Positions 7,995 to 16,245 of a DNA stretch of 64,000 nucleotides are shown here, piece by piece. The stretch lies in the NCBI RefSeq assembly GCF_003047295.1, contig NZ_PZYZ01000004.1:124001-188000 (forward strand), in the 5' to 3' direction. Source of the DNA: Nocardioides sediminis. Its GTDB lineage: Bacteria > Actinomycetota > Actinomycetes > Propionibacteriales > Nocardioidaceae. The notes below the pieces were generated by a model, which worked only from the letters and a program-made list of their open reading frames with translations, did not search any database and was not told where the DNA came from. A program made the position numbers and the translations under genes. Every line of letters begins with the position of its first letter. The first letter of the stretch is position 1.

Positions 7995-8414
7995 TCAGCG
8001 GGCCCAGGCGGGCAGCCGCTGCACGACGGCGTACGTCCCGACGCTGACCGACGCGGAGAGGAACATGCCCCACGCGATGTCGATCGGCACCAGCCCGGCG
8101 GGCCAGTCGGCGAGCACGGCCCAGTTGGTGAGCTCGTAGACGCCGTAGACGACGAGGCCGAAGAACGCACCGACCCCCAGCGCCCGACGCCACGACCCGG
8201 CCTCGACGGCCGGGGCGATCACGAAGTGCACGAGCCCCGCCAACAGCACCACGTAGACCAGCACGGCCGCCCCGACGTGCGGCGACTCGGCGCGCAGGTC
8301 GCCGAGGTAGTGGTCGTAGAGGTCGGTCGCGACGGTGCTCAGCCACAGCACGTCGACGATGCTGAAGACGACGGCGGCGACGAGGAACTGGGTGAGCAGC
8401 GCGGTGGGTCGCAT
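7995..8414 (-). CDS. DUF2177-family membrane protein
   Basis: 139 residues from ATG 8414. Four hydrophobic helices are visible, with the family motif Y-G-V-Y-E-L-T-N-W-A-V-L in the third and I-D-I-A-W-G near the fourth. No activity is established for the family. The start is leaderless (CATACT 6 bases upstream). The longer open frame beyond the start is antisense to the DinB gene. Confidence 0.8.
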   Translation of the reverse strand: MRPTALLTQFLVAAVVFSIVDVLWLSTVATDLYDHYLGDLRAESPHVGAAVLVYVVLLAGLVHFVIAPAVEAGSWRRALGVGAFFGLVVYGVYELTNWAVLADWPAGLVPIDIAWGMFLSASVSVGTYAVVQRLPAWAR

Positions 8415-8420
8415 CCGCAC

Positions 8421-8426
8421 AGTATG
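8421..8426 (-). promoter_or_regulatory. -10 box for leaderless DUF2177 gene
   Basis: CATACT on the minus strand lies 6 bases from the ATG at 8414. Confidence 0.4.
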
Positions 8427-8507
8427 GGGGCCTCGCAGCGGACAGGCCCTGTCCGCCATGCGCGGGAGAGTGGTGCACAGACCGACCGCCGACCGAGGGA
8501 GACCGCC

Positions 8508-9101
8508 GTGCTCGAGCCCACCACCCACTCCGAGTCCGCCGCCCTGGCCGCCTTCCTGCGCGAGCAGGTCGTCGCCGCGCGCACGGCCGCCCACGGCCTC
8601 ACCGACGAGGAGGCCCGGCTGACGCCCACCCGCTCGGCGCTGAGCGTCGGGGGCATCCTCAAGCACCTCACCACGTCGTGGGTGACCTGGCAGCGCCGCG
8701 AGGCGCAGAACCGCGGGGAGCGCGGCTGGGACCTCACCGAGGAGGACTACGGGACCTTCTACGGCAGCTTCGCCCTCACCGACGAGGAGACCCTCGAGCA
8801 GGTCGTCGAGCAGTACGACGCCGCGACCGGCGCGCTGCTGGCGGCCGTCGAGGCGCTGGACCCGGCCGCCGAGCTGTTCGAGGCGCCGGCGCCGTGGTTC
8901 GGCCGGCACGAGCCGACGCCGGTGACCGGGCGGGTCCTGGCACTGCACCTCATCGAGGAGTTCGCCCGGCACGCCGGCCACGCCGACATCGTCCGCGAGC
9001 AGCTCGACGGCGCGCAGGCAGGGCAGCTGACCATGGCGGTGGAGGGGATCGAGGGCAACGACTTCATCCAGCCGTGGCGCCGGGAGCCCGCCACCGCCTG
9101 A
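8508..9101 (+). CDS. DinB/DUF664-family protein
   Basis: 197 residues from GTG 8508, with GAGGGA seven bases upstream. It has the four-helix DinB fold pattern. Candidate metal ligands are His53 in G-I-L-K-H-L and the histidines of L-H-L-I-E-E-F-A-R-H-A-G-H-A-D (147, 155, 158). Family members bind divalent metal and several act as thiol-dependent transferases or in mycothiol-linked detoxification; this one cannot be assigned a substrate. It converges on the beta-propeller gene, 11 bases away. Confidence 0.85.
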   Translation: MLEPTTHSESAALAAFLREQVVAARTAAHGLTDEEARLTPTRSALSVGGILKHLTTSWVTWQRREAQNRGERGWDLTEEDYGTFYGSFALTDEETLEQVVEQYDAATGALLAAVEALDPAAELFEAPAPWFGRHEPTPVTGRVLALHLIEEFARHAGHADIVREQLDGAQAGQLTMAVEGIEGNDFIQPWRREPATA

Positions 9102-9112
9102 CGCGGTCAGCG

Positions 9113-10087
9113 TCAGCGGTGGCCCACCCGCGACGTCCGGGTCACCCAGTAGGGCGTGTCCGGCGCGGCCGGCGTGCTGAACCGCGCGTTGGGCAGGTAG
9201 AGCCAGCGACCGAACGCCGCCACCGTGGTGGGGACGTCGACCTCCGCCTCGAACTCGTCGATGACGTGCACGAGCCGGGCGGAGCGGCCGTCCCGGGACA
9301 CCTTCAGCACCGACACCTGCTCGAGGAAGTTCTGGACGACGTACAGCGTCCGCCCGCGCAGCAGCATCCCGTCACCGTTGGTGAGGGCGGCCCCGCCCGT
9401 GTCGACCAGCCGCGCGTCGCCGGTGGCCGGGTCGACGCGGTACAGCACGCCGGCGTTGACCACGAGCAGTGCCTCGCCGTCGGGGGTCTCGGTCAGGCCG
9501 TTGGCGCCGAGGCCGGGAGCGGGCGGCTGCACCCACTCGCCGGTCAGCGGGACGGTGATGACGTCGTCCTGCGCCGGGAGCGCGCCGCGCCGTCCGAGCG
9601 GGAGCCCGAAGAGGCGCGCGCTGCGGGAGTCGGTGAACCACACGGTCCTGCGGGTCACCAGCGAGTCGTTGATGAAGGCCGCCTCCGGAGCCGGGACGAG
9701 CTCATAGCTCGTCACCTCGCCGCTGCGGGTGTCGACGACGCGTGCGTCGCCGCCGGTGCCGCCGGAGACGAAGAGCCGACCGCGCCGATCGACCTTGAGG
9801 CCCACCGACGGCGTGCCCGGGCCCTCGCTGATCGTCTCGCCCGCGCCCGTGCGCAGGTCGACCTCGTAGATGTCGCCGTCCCGGCGCGAGCCGAACCAGG
9901 CCGTCGCTCCCCGCCCGATCGTGATGCCCTCGGGCATGAACCCGTCGGGCAGCTCGATCCTCGGTGGGAACGAGTGGGAGTGGGAGGGGTGGCCCGCGGT
10001 GGCGACGGGCACGGCGACGAGGGATGTGGCGAGCGTGGCGGCCAGGACGGCGGCGAGGGCGCCGACGCGACGGTGCGGGCTGGACAT
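9113..10087 (-). CDS. Secreted SMP-30/NHL-like beta-propeller protein
   Basis: 324 residues from ATG 10087. A signal peptide covers residues 1 to about 31 (V-A-V-P-V-A-T-A-G), followed by a His/Ser stretch (G-H-P-S-H-S-H-S). The rest is repeated beta-blade units of the type G-x-x-Y-x-V-D-x-x-T-G with D-G-F-M-P-E-G-I at the first blade and N-G-L-T-E-T-P-D-G in the middle, as in SMP-30/gluconolactonase and superoxide-dismutase-like exported propellers. Catalytic metal ligands cannot be placed with confidence. It is probably extracellular, possibly a sugar-lactone hydrolase or binding protein. Confidence 0.75.
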   Translation of the reverse strand: MSSPHRRVGALAAVLAATLATSLVAVPVATAGHPSHSHSFPPRIELPDGFMPEGITIGRGATAWFGSRRDGDIYEVDLRTGAGETISEGPGTPSVGLKVDRRGRLFVSGGTGGDARVVDTRSGEVTSYELVPAPEAAFINDSLVTRRTVWFTDSRSARLFGLPLGRRGALPAQDDVITVPLTGEWVQPPAPGLGANGLTETPDGEALLVVNAGVLYRVDPATGDARLVDTGGAALTNGDGMLLRGRTLYVVQNFLEQVSVLKVSRDGRSARLVHVIDEFEAEVDVPTTVAAFGRWLYLPNARFSTPAAPDTPYWVTRTSRVGHR

Positions 10088-10161
10088 CGCGGCTCCAGGG
10101 GTCGGGCGCCGGCCGTCTCGCCGGCGCGAGGTGTGGGTCCCGCCAACGTACGCCGCGGTGT

Positions 10162-10173
10162 GTGACGCGTCAC
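10162..10173. promoter_or_regulatory. Perfect 12-bp palindrome, operator candidate
   Basis: GTGACGCGTCAC lies between the divergent propeller (10087) and GDPD (10202) genes, 17 bases upstream of the putative GDPD -10 box. It resembles a CRP-like site with shortened spacing (TGTGA-N4-TCACG). Confidence 0.4.
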
Positions 10174-10189
10174 GGGGGTCGCCGCCCCC

Positions 10190-10195
10190 TACGCT
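10190..10195 (+). promoter_or_regulatory. -10 box for leaderless GDPD gene
   Basis: TACGCT lies 6 bases before ATG 10202. Confidence 0.45.
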
Positions 10196-10201
10196 CGTCG
10201 C

Positions 10202-10981
10202 ATGAGGCCGCAGGTCGTCGCCCACCGGGGCGCCAGCCACGACAACGCCGAGCACACGCTGCGCGCCTACACCCGCGCCATCGACCTCGGCGCGGAGGCG
10301 CTGGAGTGCGACGTGCGCCTGACCGCCGACGGCCACCTGGTGTGCGTCCACGACCGCGACCTGCGGCGTACGACGTCCTCCCGCGGCCTGGTCTCCACGA
10401 TGAACCTCGCCGACCTCGACGAGCTGGACTTCGCCCGGTGGAAGAACCCGTGGGCCGACATGGACGACGAGGCGCCCGACCTCGACCCGGCCGACGGCAA
10501 GGTGCTGACGCTGCGCAAGCTGATGGAGACGGTGGCCGACGCCGACCATCGGGTGGAGCTGGCGATCGAGACCAAGCACCCGACGCGGTACGGCGGGCTC
10601 GTGGAGAAGCGGGTCGTCGAGCTGCTGTCGGACTTCGGGTGGGACCGCCCCGGCAGCCCGGTGCGGGTGATGAGCTTCTCGTTCACGGCGCTCCAGCGGA
10701 CCAAGCGGCTGGCCCCGGACGTCGACGTGGTGATGCTCGTGGAGAAGGCCCACCACTGGCCCATGCTGCGCCGGGTGATCGGTGACGACTGGATCGTCGG
10801 ACCGGGCATCGACGAGCTCCGCGAACACCCCGGGCTGGGCCGGTCGCTGCGCCGCGCGGGCCGCGAGGTCCACGTGTGGACGGTCAACACCGACGACGAC
10901 CTCCGGCTCTGCCTGGACCTGGGGGTGACCGCCGTCATCACCGACCACCCGGCGCACATCCTGGAGCTCCTCGACGGCTGA
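10202..10981 (+). CDS. Glycerophosphodiester phosphodiesterase
   Basis: 259 residues, the usual length for a single-domain enzyme. The active-site signature is complete: A-H-R-G with His8 and Arg9, Glu17, the E-C-D metal ligands Glu35 and Asp37, and the general acid His50 in V-C-V-H-D. The C-terminal H-V-W-T-V-N-T and G-V-T-A-V-I-T-D-H-P motifs fit the TIM barrel. It hydrolyses glycerophosphodiesters to glycerol-3-phosphate plus an alcohol. No signal peptide is present, so it is cytosolic. Confidence 0.92.
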   Translation: MRPQVVAHRGASHDNAEHTLRAYTRAIDLGAEALECDVRLTADGHLVCVHDRDLRRTTSSRGLVSTMNLADLDELDFARWKNPWADMDDEAPDLDPADGKVLTLRKLMETVADADHRVELAIETKHPTRYGGLVEKRVVELLSDFGWDRPGSPVRVMSFSFTALQRTKRLAPDVDVVMLVEKAHHWPMLRRVIGDDWIVGPGIDELREHPGLGRSLRRAGREVHVWTVNTDDDLRLCLDLGVTAVITDHPAHILELLDG

Positions 10982-11015
10982 CCCGTCCGGCCGGTCACCC
11001 GTCCGGCCCGTTGGA

Positions 11016-11021
11016 TAGCCT
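11016..11021 (+). promoter_or_regulatory. -10 box for leaderless DUF5926 gene
   Basis: TAGCCT lies 6 bases before ATG 11028. Confidence 0.5.
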
Positions 11022-11027
11022 CGCCCC

Positions 11028-11975
11028 ATGGCGAAGAAGTCCCGCACCAAGGCCCGTGACACCGCTGCTGCCGGAGAGGGCTCGGCCGACGCCGTCGGCC
11101 CCCGCCAGCCCTGCCCCTGCGGCTCGGGCAAGCGCTACAAGGCCTGCCACGGCGCAGCCGGCGGCGCCGCCCCGGCGTTCGTGGCCCGTCCGTTCGAGGG
11201 CATGCCCGGCGAGTGCGACGTCATCGCGCTGCGCGAGCTCGTCCCCGCGGCCACCGTCCCGCTCGACGTCAAGGGCACCGACCGTGAGGTCCGCCTCTGC
11301 ACGCTGCTCCCGATGGCCGCCCCGGCGATGGTGCGCGACTCGGGCGCGATCTGGCTCGGCCTCCAGGTCGCCCACCAGTACGGCGACCCGGCCCGCGACC
11401 TCGGTGCCGTGCTGGAGAAGGCGCTGGCCACCGAGGAGCCCGGCATCATCGGCCTCACGGAGGCGCCCGGCGAGGGTCCCCGGCTGCAGGACCTCATCAA
11501 CGACACCGAGCTCGACATCACCGTGCACGACGGCTTCGGCTACTGGATCGACGACGTCGAGGACCAGGACGCGTCCATGCAGGCAGCCCTCGAGCAGGCC
11601 GACCAGGCGGCCACGCCGACCACGCGCCTGAGCAGCGTCGAGGCGGCGTACTGGACCAACGTCGGCACCAAGGAGCACCTGCGCTGGGTGATGCCGCACC
11701 CCGAGGACGCGCTGCTCGACGCGCTGGCCCGGCTGCACGCGGCCGGTCGCGACAGCATCGCCGAGGGCTCGCGCTTCGTCGGCATGTTCCGGGCGCACGG
11801 CCTGCTCGCCCCCGTCTGGGACCTGCCCGTCGGCACCGGCGCCGAGGTCCTCGAGGAGCCGGCCGCCCGTTTCGCCGCGGACCTGCAGGAGGCGCTCGCC
11901 GACACCTCCGACCTCACGCCCGAGCAGCGCTCGGCGCGCGCCGGGCTCGCCAACCGGCAGGTCACCATCCGCTGA
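11028..11975 (+). CDS. SEC-C motif protein (DUF5926 type)
   Basis: 315 residues. After a basic N-terminus there is a SEC-C zinc motif, C-P-C-G-S-G-K-R-Y-K-A-C-H (Cys29, Cys31, Cys40, His41), as at the SecA C-terminus. The remainder is an acidic actinobacteria-specific domain with a W-T-N-V-G-T-K-E-H-L-R-W-V segment. The motif suggests binding to ribosomes or to a SecB-like partner; the real role is unknown. It is transcribed alone and converges on the cyclase gene across a 188-base gap. Confidence 0.85.
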   Translation: MAKKSRTKARDTAAAGEGSADAVGPRQPCPCGSGKRYKACHGAAGGAAPAFVARPFEGMPGECDVIALRELVPAATVPLDVKGTDREVRLCTLLPMAAPAMVRDSGAIWLGLQVAHQYGDPARDLGAVLEKALATEEPGIIGLTEAPGEGPRLQDLINDTELDITVHDGFGYWIDDVEDQDASMQAALEQADQAATPTTRLSSVEAAYWTNVGTKEHLRWVMPHPEDALLDALARLHAAGRDSIAEGSRFVGMFRAHGLLAPVWDLPVGTGAEVLEEPAARFAADLQEALADTSDLTPEQRSARAGLANRQVTIR

Positions 11976-12097
11976 TCCCTGCCCGATTTGGCCCAAAGCC
12001 TTGTCGGCGGTTGCGACCGGAAGGTAAGTTTCGGGGCGCCCGGTCGTTGTTGTTTCCCCCGTCAACAGCGGCCGGGCTTCCAATTTCTCCGACGCCT

Positions 12098-12119
12098 CGA
12101 CGCGTGCCGTTCCGCGTCG
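12098..12119. terminator. Possible hairpin in the convergent intergenic region
   Basis: CGACGCG and CGCGTCG form a 7-bp stem around an 8-base loop, within the 188-base gap between two convergent stops (11975 and 12164). There is no clear T-tract. Nothing else is recognised in this gap, which is slightly richer in T than its surroundings. Confidence 0.3.
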
Positions 12120-12163
12120 GCCCGGACTGGCATAGGTCCGAGGAAGTGGCAGCAGCCGGAGCG

Positions 12164-13315
12164 TCAGTCGTCGCGTGGGCGGCGCAGGCTCCAGGCCTCG
12201 AGCCGGGAGTAGCCCTTGACCGAGACCCGGCGCAGGCGCTTGAGGCGGTACGCCGGAGACGCGGACGCGCCGTCCGGCGCGCCGTCGACGTGGGGAGCCT
12301 CGTCGCCCTGCGGGCCGCTCAGGCCGTCGTCCGGAGCGTCGGCGTCGGCCTCGGCGTCGCTGTCGGGGTCCGGGGGCGCCGGCGGTCGGAGCGCGTCGTG
12401 CATGCCCCGGTCCACCACGACCGTTCCGGGGCGGGCCACGGAGGTCAGCCGGGCCGCGACGTTGACCGTCGGGCCGAAGACGTCACCCAGCCGGCTGACG
12501 ACCGGCCCCCAGGAGAGCCCGGCGCGCACCGCGGGGAAGGGGTCCTCGTCGTCGAGGCCGCGCTCGACGAGGACCAGCGCGATCTCGGCCGCGGCGACGG
12601 GGTCGTCGGCGGTCACCAGGATCTCGTCGCCGATCGTCTTGATGACCCGGCCGCCGCGGTCGACCGCGATGCTGGTGGCCTCCTGCTCGAAGCCCTCGAT
12701 CCACTCGACCAGCTCGCCCTCGGCGAGGTTCCTGCTCTGTGCGGTGTAGCCGACGATGTCCACGAAGCACACCGCCATGTCGGTCTCCGCGGCGCCGGTC
12801 GACTCGACCGAGAGCAGCCGGCTCGCCGCGCTCGCGAGGTGCCGACGCCACACGTAGGACTGCAGCGCCTCCACGCGTGGGAGCACCCCGGCGGCGAGCT
12901 CGGCCATCCGGACGTCCGGGTCGGGTCCCTCGACGGCCAGGCCGGCGAGCAGGCTGGTCTGCCACTCCGCGAGCCGGGCATAGCTGCGGCCCCAGGTGCG
13001 CACCAGGGCCGCCTGCGAGTCCTCGCCCAGGATGCCCATCCGCACCAGGTCGACGGTCAGCTCGAGCGCTCGCACGTCACTCTCGGTGAACGCGACGGCG
13101 TCGTCGGTCCGGTGGGCGAAGCCCAGCAGCCGCCACAGCTCGGTGGCCAGCTCGAGGGGTACGCCGGCCCTGTCGGCCACCTCGATCCGGGTCAGGGTCG
13201 GCGCCCCGCCGAGGAGGAAGGCCTCGACGTCGCCGTAGGCATCGGCCAGCGCGGCCGCGGCGGGCGGGTCGGCGGCCGGTGACACGTCGCCTGACGGGTC
13301 CGCGGGGGGCGTCAT
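12164..13315 (-). CDS. Class III adenylate/guanylate cyclase
   Basis: 383 residues. The N-terminal ~170 residues include a helix-turn-helix/MerR-like stretch (I-E-V-A-D-R-A-G-V-P) and a helical region like the pH-sensing part of mycobacterial cyclases. The catalytic domain (about 178-370) keeps metal ligands Asp186 and Asp230, the purine-specifying Lys226 (V-I-K-T-I-G-D) and Asp278, and Asn285/Arg289 (N-V-A-A-R-L). This residue set points to ATP, so cAMP is the likely product. An acidic insertion (S-D-A-E-A-D-A-D-A) lies near 325. The cyclic-nucleotide-binding gene lies just upstream on the same strand. Confidence 0.88.
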   Translation of the reverse strand: MTPPADPSGDVSPAADPPAAAALADAYGDVEAFLLGGAPTLTRIEVADRAGVPLELATELWRLLGFAHRTDDAVAFTESDVRALELTVDLVRMGILGEDSQAALVRTWGRSYARLAEWQTSLLAGLAVEGPDPDVRMAELAAGVLPRVEALQSYVWRRHLASAASRLLSVESTGAAETDMAVCFVDIVGYTAQSRNLAEGELVEWIEGFEQEATSIAVDRGGRVIKTIGDEILVTADDPVAAAEIALVLVERGLDDEDPFPAVRAGLSWGPVVSRLGDVFGPTVNVAARLTSVARPGTVVVDRGMHDALRPPAPPDPDSDAEADADAPDDGLSGPQGDEAPHVDGAPDGASASPAYRLKRLRRVSVKGYSRLEAWSLRRPRDD

Positions 13316-13341
13316 GTCGGAGCCCGGAGCCTCCTCGTCGG

Positions 13342-13716
13342 TCAGGACTGCCCCTGCCGCTCGGCGGTCGCCGACCGCACTGCCTCGCCGAAGGCCGGGA
13401 CCTGGTCCACCAGCCGCTCGAGCACCTCGCCGGTGAAGTGGATGACCCGCAGAGGCGTCAGGGAGACCACGCTGGCCGAGCGCAGCGAGCGGTTGAGGAT
13501 CGCGGCCTCACCGATGATCTGCCCGGGGCCGAGCACGGCGACCTCCTCGCCGCGACGGCGTACGGACACCTCGCCCTGCTCGATGATGTAGGCCTTGTCG
13601 GCTGGCGTCTGCTCGGAGATGGGGGACCAGCCCTGGGGGAGGGTCAGCGTGGTGCCGGCGGACCGGATGCGGGTCACGTCGGCGGGGGACAGGCCGTCGA
13701 AGATCGAGGAAGTCAT
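13342..13716 (-). CDS. Stand-alone cyclic-nucleotide-binding domain protein
   Basis: 124 residues from ATG 13716 (AGAGG upstream); a longer frame adds seven residues. It is essentially only a cNMP-binding beta-barrel: the phosphate-binding cassette reads G-E-A-A-I-L-N-R-S-L-R-S-A-S with Glu70 and Arg79. There is no DNA-binding, kinase or channel domain. The cyclase starts 26 bases downstream on the same strand, so the pair probably forms an operon in which this protein senses or buffers the cyclase product. Confidence 0.85.
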   Translation of the reverse strand: MTSSIFDGLSPADVTRIRSAGTTLTLPQGWSPISEQTPADKAYIIEQGEVSVRRRGEEVAVLGPGQIIGEAAILNRSLRSASVVSLTPLRVIHFTGEVLERLVDQVPAFGEAVRSATAERQGQS

Positions 13717-13818
13717 GGGTTGCCTCTCTGGGTGCACGCGCGGGGTCGCTGCCCGGTCAACGAGCGAGCGACCCCGACGTGATGTGTGACCTCCGCCGCT
13801 GTGGCCCAGGGCGTGACC

Positions 13819-15045
13819 TCAGGCGCTCGGGAGCGGGTCGCGCGCGATGGGGCACGACATGCAGCGCGGACCGCCGCGACCCGACCCCAGCTCGGAGCCC
13901 GCGATCCGGACCACCTCGATGCCGGCCTGCTCGAGCCGGTCGTTGGTCTCGTCGTTGCGCTCGTAGGCCACCGCCACGCGCGGCGCCAGCGCCAAGGTGT
14001 TGTTGCCGTCGTCCCACTGCTCGCGTTCGGCGGTGACCGGGTCGAGGCCGGTGTCGATCTGGTGCAGGGTGTCGATCTGCATGGCCTTGGCCGCCGCCAC
14101 GAGGAACGGCTCCGGCTCGGCGACCTCGAGGACCAGGTCGACGTCGGCCGAGCCCCAGTCGCCCACGGTGACCGAGATGGCGGTGAGGGTGTCGGCGACG
14201 TTGGGGTACATCACGACCTTGTCGACGTCGACCATCGTGCAGACGGTGTCGAGGTGCATGGTGGCGCGCTCCTGGGCGATCGGCACCGCCAGCACGGTGT
14301 GCGCGAGGTCCGCGTCGAAGACCTGGCGGGCGAGCCGCTCGACCCCCGCCGGCGTCGTGCGCTCCCCGACGCCGACCGCGATGACGCCGGGGGCGAGCAG
14401 CAGCACGTCACCGCCCTCCACGTGCTCGTTGTGCCAGCCGTGGATCTTGCGGGTCTGGCCGGCGAAGCGCGGGTGCTCGGTGTAGATCAGCTCGGTCAGC
14501 TGGGTCTCGCGCTTGCGGGCCGGCATGGCCAGGCTGGTGATCGCCACCCGGTCGCGGACCCACACGCTGGAGTCGCGGGTGAAGAGCAGGTTGGGGAGCG
14601 GGTCGATGAGGAAGTCGTAGGGGCTCAGCAGGCTGGTCACCAGCCCGTGGCCGCCGCGCACCTCGTCGTTGCGGATGCCGGCCGTCAGCACGGCGGTGAG
14701 CTCCTCCGGCGAGGAGTCGCGCAGCGCGGAGGCGAGGTAGCGGCGCAGGGTGTCCCCGAGGTGCAGGCCGCTCAGGGCCGAGGTGATCGCGTGGTTGCGG
14801 GCGCTCTCGCTGGCCAGGGTCTCGGTGAGGAGCTCGGTCAGGTAGAGCACCTCGACACCGCGCTGGCGCAGCGTGTCGGCGAACGCGTCGTGCTCGTCCT
14901 GCGCCCTGCTCACCCACGGGATGCCGTCGAAGAGGAGCTTGTCGTTGTTGCGCGGCGTGAGCCGCTTGAGCTCGGGCCCCGGCCGGTGGAGCATGACGGT
15001 CTGGAGCGTGCCGACCTCGCTGTCGGCGCCGTGGGTTGCAGGCAT
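13819..15045 (-). CDS. arcA: Arginine deiminase
   Basis: 408 residues. Catalytic signatures are present: F-T-R-D-S, E-G-G-D, M-H-L-D-T and the nucleophile Cys395 in G-G-P-R-C-M-S-C-P. It converts L-arginine to citrulline and ammonia. No arcB, arcC or arginine/ornithine antiporter gene lies beside it, so the ADI pathway is either completed elsewhere or the enzyme serves nitrogen release or acid tolerance. The start is ATG 15045 with TAGAGT 6 bases upstream and no Shine-Dalgarno sequence. Confidence 0.94.
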   Translation of the reverse strand: MPATHGADSEVGTLQTVMLHRPGPELKRLTPRNNDKLLFDGIPWVSRAQDEHDAFADTLRQRGVEVLYLTELLTETLASESARNHAITSALSGLHLGDTLRRYLASALRDSSPEELTAVLTAGIRNDEVRGGHGLVTSLLSPYDFLIDPLPNLLFTRDSSVWVRDRVAITSLAMPARKRETQLTELIYTEHPRFAGQTRKIHGWHNEHVEGGDVLLLAPGVIAVGVGERTTPAGVERLARQVFDADLAHTVLAVPIAQERATMHLDTVCTMVDVDKVVMYPNVADTLTAISVTVGDWGSADVDLVLEVAEPEPFLVAAAKAMQIDTLHQIDTGLDPVTAEREQWDDGNNTLALAPRVAVAYERNDETNDRLEQAGIEVVRIAGSELGSGRGGPRCMSCPIARDPLPSA

Positions 15046-15051
15046 GGGCTG

Positions 15052-15057
15052 ACTCTA
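15052..15057 (-). promoter_or_regulatory. -10 box for leaderless arcA
   Basis: TAGAGT on the minus strand lies 6 bases from the ATG at 15045. Confidence 0.5.
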
Positions 15058-15084
15058 GTGGCCTCGCGGGGACGGGCCCACCGT

Positions 15085-16245
15085 TCAGGTCGTACGACGT
15101 GCGGACCACTCGTCGGCGAGCAGCGCGTACTCCAGCGTCGGCGTCCACTCGCCCTTGGACCAGAAGTCCGCGCGCTTGTCGCACTCCAGGCGCATCCCGA
15201 GCCGCTGGCACACCGCGGCCGAGCGGACGTTGCGGCCGTCGAGCGTGGCCACCACCCGGTGCACGCCGTAGTGCTCGAAGGCGAGGGCGAGGACGGCGCG
15301 GGCCGCCTCGGTGGCGTAACCGTGGCCCGCGTGGGCCGGCAGGACGGTCCAGCCGATCTCGGCCTGCGACCAGCCGGTGCCCTGGAGGAAGAGCACCGTG
15401 TCGCCGACCGGCTGGCCGTCGTGCTCGACCACGAGGCCGAGGGTCCGGTTGCCGGGGGTGGGGGCCATCCGCCGCCGGATGGTCTCGCGGACCTCCGAGG
15501 CGTTCATGGTGCCGGTGAGCAGGTGGCGGGCGTAGTCCTCGTCGGCCCAGGCGGGGGCGAACGCGGCGGCGTCCTCGAGCCGGCGGGCGCGCAGCACGAG
15601 CCGCTCCGTGCGCAGCGGCAGCGAGGGCAGGGCGAAGGTGAAGAACTCCTCGCGCGGGGCGTCGACGAGGCGCTCGCGCAGGGTCTGGCCGCCGTACCGC
15701 GCCCGGTCGTAGGAGCACATCGGGCGGAGCAGGGCGTCGAGGCCCGGCACGGCCGGCACGCCGTCGACGCACTCGCCGAGTTGGCCACGGGCCACGTGGT
15801 CGCGCGGGTCCTCCCGCAGCCGGGCCATGGCGCGCTCGGCCAGCCCGACGGCGCGCTCGGTGCGTCGGATCGTCACGGGGCTCACCTCGACGAGGTGGGC
15901 GTACCGGCCGGCGAGGTAGTGCTCCCAGGCCTCCTCGCCGGCAGCGGCGTCCTCGGTCCAGAACGCCACGAACCAGTCGTGGAGGCGCTCGACGCCGCCC
16001 GCGACCCGGGCGAGCTCGTCGTGGTCGGCAGGGACCATCGCCGTACCGTCGGAGAGGAGGTACGACGGCAGGGGCATCCGTCCCGCGGCCATCTGGGCCA
16101 GCTGATCGTCCGTGGCGGGCACGAAGCCGGCGCGCACGGAGGCGTCGTCCACCGGGGTCATCGGGTGGTCGCCGTTGACCGCGAGGTAGCGGTCCCGGAC
16201 GATCAGCGCCGTGTGGTCCCGGACGGTCAGCGCGTCATCTCCCAC
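15085..16245 (-). CDS. DUF6058-like / GNAT acetyltransferase fusion protein
   Basis: 386 residues from GTG 16245, which overlaps the end of the GDT1 gene. Residues 1 to about 205 resemble the DUF6058 family (N-G-D-H-P-M-T-P-x-D-D, P-L-P-S-Y-L-L-S-D-G-T-x-M-V-P-A-D, Y-L-A-G-R-Y, Y-D-R-x-R-Y-G-G). The second half is a RimJ/RimL-type N-acetyltransferase: L-R-T-E-R-L-V-L-R, then A-E-I-G-W-T-V-L-P-A-H-A-G-H-G-Y-A-T-E-A and N-V-R-S-A-A-V-C-Q-R-L-G-M. The fusion suggests that the DUF6058 part supplies or recognises the acylation substrate. The exact start is uncertain. Confidence 0.72.
   Translation of the reverse strand: MGDDALTVRDHTALIVRDRYLAVNGDHPMTPVDDASVRAGFVPATDDQLAQMAAGRMPLPSYLLSDGTAMVPADHDELARVAGGVERLHDWFVAFWTEDAAAGEEAWEHYLAGRYAHLVEVSPVTIRRTERAVGLAERAMARLREDPRDHVARGQLGECVDGVPAVPGLDALLRPMCSYDRARYGGQTLRERLVDAPREEFFTFALPSLPLRTERLVLRARRLEDAAAFAPAWADEDYARHLLTGTMNASEVRETIRRRMAPTPGNRTLGLVVEHDGQPVGDTVLFLQGTGWSQAEIGWTVLPAHAGHGYATEAARAVLALAFEHYGVHRVVATLDGRNVRSAAVCQRLGMRLECDKRADFWSKGEWTPTLEYALLADEWSARRTT

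Noticed and set aside
7995..8981. Long version of the DUF2177 gene with a 190-residue N-terminal extension
   Set aside because: The extension is antisense to the DinB gene; ATG 8414 has a -10 box at the correct distance.
11988..12212. Small open frame (74 codons) in the convergent gap after the DUF5926 gene
   Set aside because: No start signal, runs into the cyclase antisense, and no similarity recognised.
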